Assembly (NCBI GenBank): GCA_026391555.1
Contig: JAPLEB010000118.1
Coordinates: forward strand, 1 to 58,188
Direction: 5' to 3'
Length of the DNA stretch: 58,188 bases
Source of the DNA: Bacteroidia bacterium
Lineage (GTDB): Bacteria; Bacteroidota; Bacteroidia; Bacteroidales; VadinHA17
The position numbers and the translations under genes were made by a program. Shown here in pieces: positions 53,357 through 58,188 of the stretch. The notes below the pieces were generated by a model. That model was not told where the DNA came from and ran no database searches. It was given only the letters and a program-made list of their open reading frames with translations. Every line of letters starts with the position of its first letter. Positions within the stretch are counted from its first letter, which is position 1.

Positions 53357-56182
53357 CTACTCTTTAAAATACTTTGCAAAGAGCTTTTTTAGATCTTCCA
53401 TTCTGACAGGTTTAGAAATAAAATCTTTAATTCCCGACAGTTCGGCTTTTCTTTTAGATTCGGGCACGTTATCTGCTGTAAAGGCAACGATTAATATCGA
53501 TTTATCATATTCAAGAATTTTTTGTGAAGATTCAAAACCGTCCATTTCAGGCATAATCAGATCCATAAAAATAAGATCATATTTCTTGATTTTTGCCTGC
53601 AGATAGCCTGCATGACCGTCATTCGCAAGATCAAAAGAATATCCCAGGTTTTTAAGCATTGTTCCGATAACTTTCTGATTCATTTTGTTATCCTCAACAA
53701 TTAATATCTTAATATCGCTTCTTCCCCCGCCAATATCAACCGATGATGATTTATCCTCAATGAAGGGAAAACTATTCTTAATAATATTCAGCAAATCGCT
53801 GATATCAAAAGATTTTATAAGATATTGATCTATCCCCATGGTGATGCATTTCAAGTAATTTCCCTTTTTATCATTTGTACTTATCATGAGCATGATAAAA
53901 CTGCCGGAAAGATTATTTTCCCAAATTGACCTGGCAGCATCAAATCCGTCAAAATTCTCATCGTCAAATATAATAACAAGATTATATCGCTCATTTGGAT
54001 AGTTCCTATTTGCCCTGATCTGGTTCACAGTTGACTTCTGGAAAGTTGTGATTGAAACTTCGAGCCCAAGTTTGTGTAAAGCACCTAATATTTCCTCATC
54101 CCGGTTTTGATTTCCTGTTATGACGAGCGTTTTAATTTCCTCAAATGTCTTTATCTTTTCAAAGGAAAGATCTTTAATTGGCCTGTCGTTTGAGTAAGTA
54201 AGTATTGTAAACGACACTTTTGTGCCCTGGTCTCCCAAGATGCCGGAAGGACTTTCTGCTATAAGCTCTCCTCCCATCAACTCAACCAGTTGCTTTGAAA
54301 GAATTGTTCCGAAACCCGACTCGTCATTAGTTCTGACCGCTTTTGACTCAATATTTACAAAGTCTCCAAAGATCTTTTTCAGGGTTGGTTTGTCAAAACT
54401 TCTGCCGGTGTCGAGCAATTCAAAACCAAGAGTAATTATCCCGTTGTTGCTGCTTTTAAGCATGCACTTCAGGCGGATCTCTCCCTTTTCAGTATTTCTG
54501 ACAGAATGGTTTATAAGGTTAGTCAGTACCTGCCTTAACCTGAAAGGGTCACCTATAATGCTTTCCGGAACGTTGTCGCTAACAGTGCAAACCAGATTCA
54601 AGTCATTTTGAGCTATATATGTCTTCGCGAGATCCGTACAATAATTAATCTCTTCCCTTAAATTAAAAGGAACCTCATCAAGGATCATTTTCTCCGATTC
54701 AATTTTCGAAAAATCAAGTATATCATTAATGATGGTCAGCAGTACTTCGGTTGAACGGTGGAGCAAACTTACAACATCCCTGACTTCTTCTGCAAGATTA
54801 TATTTATTAAGAACATCCGTCATCCCGATAATTCCATTCAACGGTGTCCGGATTTCATAACTCATTCTTGCAAGAAACTCAGATTTGGCAACATTGGCTT
54901 TAGCCTCCTGCTTACGTGCCGATTCAAGCATTGTTACATCAATCAGAATCTCCATGTTAGCTTCTTCTCCCATGAATATTACCGGTATGCTGCTTCTGTA
55001 AAGAACAATTTCTCCTATTTCTTTCTTTATAATAACAAACCTGTCGGGATTGAAAGAGCTTCCAAGGTTTTTCGAAAAATAATCACTATCGTCGGGCAAT
55101 GTTGTTTCAGGAAAGATATTACCCGTCATCTCTGCTTCAGTCAGATATGAATATTGACTTGAGGCAACTTTATTAGCTTTAATAATTTCCCTGTTTTTAT
55201 TATGAATTATCACTCCGACCGGCATCTCTTCAATCAGTTTGAAAAGCATTTTTTCAGAAGCCTTCAAACGGTCCTCTTCAAATTTTTGCGATTTAAAATA
55301 CCGCCAGAAAATAAAAATTATCACTTGAATAAGAAACAGTGTTCCCAAAACAATAAACAATGAGTTCCTGATAATGTATTTTTGAAAAAAATCTGTTGGA
55401 GCAGAAAAAACCAGCCCTAATTCTCTTTGAAGAAGCTGTGTGGAATAATAAGATGAAATTATCTCTCTCGGTTTACCATTAATAGTAGCTTTATGAATAA
55501 TATTCTCAATTGATCCGCTGGCAAGACTCCGGGTGATTTTTTCCAGCTGGAAGTATACAATCTTATTTTCATTATTGTCGTAAATTATTTCTCCTGAATC
55601 ACTTACGACCCATTGCCATTGATAATCCTTAAGATTAAATGCCGAGAAAATTTCTTTAAAGTAATTCTGGTAATCAACTGTAACGACAATGTTACCAATA
55701 GCTTCATTGTTTTTTATTACTGGTAAATAATAATCGAATTTCCGGTTTTCCTGTACTGGTTTTTCCATACTAAATATTTCGGCCTGAACATGAAGTTTAA
55801 ATGGTTGTTCAAGCCATTCTCCGCTTTCACTTTCACTATCTTTTTTTAAAGTGAATTCATTTTTATTATTATCGTACAATTTAATTCCCGCCACGAAATC
55901 CTGGTACTTTGAAAAGAAGAGTTTCATTCTTTCCTTAGCCCTGTATTGATTGTCGGGATTACTAAAAAACAGTGCAAGGTCTTCCGAAAAAATGATCTTG
56001 TTTGCATCGCTTAAAAATCCGTTATTAGTATTATCGACTGAAAGCCCAACAATCTGAACCTGCCGGTCAAGTAATTCAATTATATAGTTTATCTGCTTAT
56101 TATACAAGCTTTTATAATAAAAATAATTAGCAAGCATTATTATCAGAAATGCTGAATAAGCTATAATAAGGATCCTTTTCAT
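53357..56182 (-). CDS. Hybrid histidine kinase with phospho-acceptor His replaced by Tyr
   Basis: A 941-residue protein with a membrane helix (about 4-22), a periplasmic sensor domain (about 30-265), a second helix (about 273-293), a PAS domain (about 310-415), a HisKA-like domain (about 430-500), an HATPase (about 535-662) and two receivers (about 683-805 and 823-941). The H-box reads ARMSYEIRTPLNGIIG: Tyr442 stands where His is required, through a TAT codon that is one change from CAT. The ATPase G1 (DTGRSF) and G2 (ESGFGTILSK) boxes are also altered. Receiver 1 lacks the usual acidic pair. Receiver 2 is intact (Asp874, FMDLIMPEMDG, Lys in ISKPV). It therefore cannot autophosphorylate normally but may receive phosphate. 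Confidence 0.92.
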   Translation of the reverse strand: MKRILIIAYSAFLIIMLANYFYYKSLYNKQINYIIELLDRQVQIVGLSVDNTNNGFLSDANKIIFSEDLALFFSNPDNQYRAKERMKLFFSKYQDFVAGIKLYDNNKNEFTLKKDSESESGEWLEQPFKLHVQAEIFSMEKPVQENRKFDYYLPVIKNNEAIGNIVVTVDYQNYFKEIFSAFNLKDYQWQWVVSDSGEIIYDNNENKIVYFQLEKITRSLASGSIENIIHKATINGKPREIISSYYSTQLLQRELGLVFSAPTDFFQKYIIRNSLFIVLGTLFLIQVIIFIFWRYFKSQKFEEDRLKASEKMLFKLIEEMPVGVIIHNKNREIIKANKVASSQYSYLTEAEMTGNIFPETTLPDDSDYFSKNLGSSFNPDRFVIIKKEIGEIVLYRSSIPVIFMGEEANMEILIDVTMLESARKQEAKANVAKSEFLARMSYEIRTPLNGIIGMTDVLNKYNLAEEVRDVVSLLHRSTEVLLTIINDILDFSKIESEKMILDEVPFNLREEINYCTDLAKTYIAQNDLNLVCTVSDNVPESIIGDPFRLRQVLTNLINHSVRNTEKGEIRLKCMLKSSNNGIITLGFELLDTGRSFDKPTLKKIFGDFVNIESKAVRTNDESGFGTILSKQLVELMGGELIAESPSGILGDQGTKVSFTILTYSNDRPIKDLSFEKIKTFEEIKTLVITGNQNRDEEILGALHKLGLEVSITTFQKSTVNQIRANRNYPNERYNLVIIFDDENFDGFDAARSIWENNLSGSFIMLMISTNDKKGNYLKCITMGIDQYLIKSFDISDLLNIIKNSFPFIEDKSSSVDIGGGRSDIKILIVEDNKMNQKVIGTMLKNLGYSFDLANDGHAGYLQAKIKKYDLIFMDLIMPEMDGFESSQKILEYDKSILIVAFTADNVPESKRKAELSGIKDFISKPVRMEDLKKLFAKYFKE

Positions 56183-56243
56183 CTGTATAAATTATCTGAA
56201 TGCTAAAGAATATAAAGATAATCTTTAATACCTGTTTTTCAAT

Positions 56244-57170
56244 TCACCTGTATTTACGGTTATCTCCTTCAATGATATTAAGATAACTTCTGTAACGGAG
56301 AAAATCTATCTCTCCTTTTTCCACAGCAGCTCTCACTGCACATCCCGGCTCATCAAGATGGAGACAGTTATTGAACCTGCATTCTTTTGATATTCTGAAT
56401 ATTTCGCGGAAAAAATGATAAATCTCATCCCGTTCCATATTTACAACACCAAATCCTCTTATTCCGGGAGTATCAATTATAAATCCTCCAAATGGCATCT
56501 GATGCATTTCAGGAAAGGTTGTGATATGCTTTCCCTGTTTATGATAATCTGATATCTTAGCGGTTTTGAGTTTCAGAGCGGGATTAAAAGAGTTTAGCAG
56601 GGTTGTTTTTCCCACACCTGAATTGCCGGAGATCAGGCTGATTTTATCCTTCACTAACAGTTTCAGTGTCTCCAGGTTGGTTGTATCATATAAAGAGAGT
56701 CTGATACATTCATAACCAATTTTGTTGTACATAGACTCAAGGTATTCCATTTTGGCAAGCTCTTCTATTCCATAAAGATCCGTTTTATTAATAATAATTT
56801 TAGCAGGGACCCTGTAGGCTTCTGCTGTGATAAGAAACCTGTCGATAAATTCTACCGGCGTCTCCGGAAGAATAATGGTGATCATCAGAAATACCTGATC
56901 AATATTAGCAGCAATTATCTGGGAATGTTTTGAGAGATTTGAGGCTTTGCGTAAAATGTAATTCCTTCGGTCAAGAACTTCAGTAATAATACCTGAATTA
57001 TTCTTTTTGTCAATTTCAAAAAAGACATTATCTCCGACAGCGATGGGATTTGTTGTGCGCAATTCTTTAATCCTGAGTTTGCCCTTTACGGAACACTCTA
57101 CGATGATTCCTTCACCAAAGAGCACTCTGTAACGGCTTCCGGTAGATTTTATTACAACTCCCTTTTCCAA
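56244..57170 (-). CDS. rsgA: Ribosome small-subunit GTPase RsgA
   Basis: A 308-residue circularly permuted GTPase that helps mature the 30S subunit. An N-terminal OB fold (about 1-70) is followed by NKTDLYG (G4), SGNSGVGKTTLLNSF (G1) and DTPGIRGFG (G3) in that permuted order. The C-terminal zinc site is CRFNNCLHLDEPGC (three Cys and one His). The KGKHITTFPEMHQM region (G2) contains the usual Thr-Thr. All elements are present and the length is typical. It lies between the hybrid kinase and the phosphofructokinase on the same strand, with ordinary spacing. Confidence 0.95.
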   Translation of the reverse strand: MEKGVVIKSTGSRYRVLFGEGIIVECSVKGKLRIKELRTTNPIAVGDNVFFEIDKKNNSGIITEVLDRRNYILRKASNLSKHSQIIAANIDQVFLMITIILPETPVEFIDRFLITAEAYRVPAKIIINKTDLYGIEELAKMEYLESMYNKIGYECIRLSLYDTTNLETLKLLVKDKISLISGNSGVGKTTLLNSFNPALKLKTAKISDYHKQGKHITTFPEMHQMPFGGFIIDTPGIRGFGVVNMERDEIYHFFREIFRISKECRFNNCLHLDEPGCAVRAAVEKGEIDFLRYRSYLNIIEGDNRKYR

Positions 57171-57216
57171 AAGATATTAATTTTGAACAAAAGCAGGAAC
57201 ATGCTATGTCCCAACT

Positions 57217-58188
57217 TTAATTATCAGATGCCATCAGCAGGAATGGTTTCATCTCAAAACTGTGATAATAAGGCCTTAGCCTATCAACGTTATAATCAGA
57301 TAATTTGACTACTTTTTTAGATGAAGTAACCACATCAATTGGGAGGTTATCGTATCTTCCGTTCTTCAGAACTACTATTCTTCCGTGTACCCCTTTAAGA
57401 ATAAGATCAAGAGCGAGGTTTCCATAAGCCATCGGTACTATGGAATCGAGAGCGTCCGGATCACCTCCGCGTACCATATAACCAAGTTTCTGGTAAATTA
57501 CATTGATTGTTTTCCCTTTATTATGTTTTGCCGAAAGTTCTTTAAGTTTTGCTGATACCATATCACCGATACCTCCGAGTTTTGCATGTCCATAAGCGTC
57601 CTTTTCACTGTCAGCAAAGATCATTCCTCCTCCTTTAAACATTGCTCCTTCAGAAACCAGAACTACTGAATATTTACTTGGATTATGATTCCTGTCTTCA
57701 ACCAGAAGTTGTGTAAGATGATCTATATCAAACTCATATTCAGGTATCACACATCTGTTTGCGGCGCCGGCTAATGTCGGTAGCATAGCTGTAAATCCGG
57801 CATATCTTCCGAATACTTCAAGTACCAAAAGTCTTTCATGAGATCCGGCGGATGTTCTAAGGCTGTTCGTCATTTGAATGGTTCGTGAAATACAGGTGCT
57901 GAAGCCGATACAGTAATCGGTTCCCGGAACATCATTGTCCATAGTTTTCGGAATAGCAACAACGTTTACACCTTTTTTATACAGATGAACACCATAACTG
58001 AGGGTATCATCGCCCCCAATAGGAATCAGGTAATCAACACCAAGCCATTCAAGGTTTTTAATTATCTCCGGAGTAAGGTCGTTCATTTCAGCATTATAGG
58101 TACTCTGAAGATGATCCGGAACACTGTCTTTTGCCATGTGGCTTGGCCTTGTTCGTGATGTATGTAAAAAAGTCCCGCCGGTACGGCC
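57217..58188 (-). CDS. 6-phosphofructokinase, pyrophosphate-type, 5' part missing
   Basis: The frame is open across the right edge, so this is the last 323 residues of the protein. Upstream of the Met at 58137 the frame reads GGTFLHTSRTRPSH, which is typical phosphofructokinase sequence, so that Met is internal. Active-site residues are IGGDDTLSYG and PKTMDNDVPGTD, with the catalytic Asp of TMDND. ATP-dependent enzymes usually have GGDGS and PGTIDND; Asp in GGDD and Lys in PKT are the markers of pyrophosphate-dependent enzymes. I infer PPi as the phosphoryl donor in glycolysis. GRYAGF and the VPMAYGNLALDLI end are also family-like. Confidence 0.93.
   Translation of the reverse strand, partial: GRTGGTFLHTSRTRPSHMAKDSVPDHLQSTYNAEMNDLTPEIIKNLEWLGVDYLIPIGGDDTLSYGVHLYKKGVNVVAIPKTMDNDVPGTDYCIGFSTCISRTIQMTNSLRTSAGSHERLLVLEVFGRYAGFTAMLPTLAGAANRCVIPEYEFDIDHLTQLLVEDRNHNPSKYSVVLVSEGAMFKGGGMIFADSEKDAYGHAKLGGIGDMVSAKLKELSAKHNKGKTINVIYQKLGYMVRGGDPDALDSIVPMAYGNLALDLILKGVHGRIVVLKNGRYDNLPIDVVTSSKKVVKLSDYNVDRLRPYYHSFEMKPFLLMASDN

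Noticed and set aside
53001-53606. 201-codon plus-strand frame across the mnmH start and the hybrid kinase end
   Set aside because: It is antisense to the 5' part of mnmH and to the 3' end of the hybrid kinase, both convincing genes, and shows no known motif.

Overview
The window looks like a chromosomal segment from a marine or sediment Bacteroidales-type Bacteroidota (Prolixibacteraceae/Marinilabiliales-like). The signs are SusC/SusD pairs, a hybrid two-component regulator with Reg_prop repeats, a FecI/FecR-type sigma/anti-sigma pair, type IX secretion C-terminal domains, lipoproteins with short Bacteroidota lipoboxes, and promoters of the TTTG / TAnnTTTG form. I cannot name the species from sequence alone.

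Left and centre (about 1-46 kb) form a large locus for degrading a sulfated, probably uronic-acid-containing polysaccharide. A hybrid two-component system (HTCS, 228-4385) diverges from a plus-strand operon of sulfatase, GH2, sulfatase, sulfatase (4745-12374). From 46 kb leftwards the minus strand carries ECF sigma factor, FecR anti-sigma, SusC with an STN domain, SusD, two surface lipoproteins, a hairpin terminator, a heparinase II/III-like lyase, an alginate-lyase-fold protein, a sulfatase, a giant right-handed beta-helix enzyme with a type IX tail, and another sulfatase. Next comes a foreign-looking block (glycosyltransferase, flippase, FISUMP lipoprotein, unknown lipoprotein, strong terminator), then two GH2 enzymes and two paralogous sulfatases. 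In all there are seven intact sulfatases, three GH2 enzymes, two lyase-like proteins and a GH141-like beta-helix protein. SusC/SusD would import oligosaccharides, sulfatases would remove sulfate, and GH2 enzymes and lyases would cut the chain. No sulfatase maturase is in the window, although all seven sulfatases need a formylglycine.

The most unusual feature is what lies between the genes. Three short gene fossils can be read: an internally deleted sulfatase (12375-12525), a sulfatase signal-peptide remnant closely matching the intact gene at 33851 (26520-26571), and the 3' end of a second alginate-lyase-like gene (28062-28148). Together with a near-identical leader shared by two otherwise diverged sulfatases, they suggest duplication, decay and 5'-end exchange of sulfatase/lyase modules.

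The right end (46.3-58.2 kb) is ordinary chromosome with some degenerate proteins: a ThiF/MoeB-like protein lacking its zinc and catalytic cysteines, an AsmA-like protein, a histidine kinase preceded by five 8-bp repeats, a U32 peptidase-family protein, MnmH, a hybrid histidine kinase whose phospho-acceptor His is Tyr, RsgA, and a 6-phosphofructokinase with pyrophosphate-type residues that runs off the right edge. A secreted protein starts at the left edge and is also cut. I saw no tRNA, rRNA, CRISPR array or insertion sequence.
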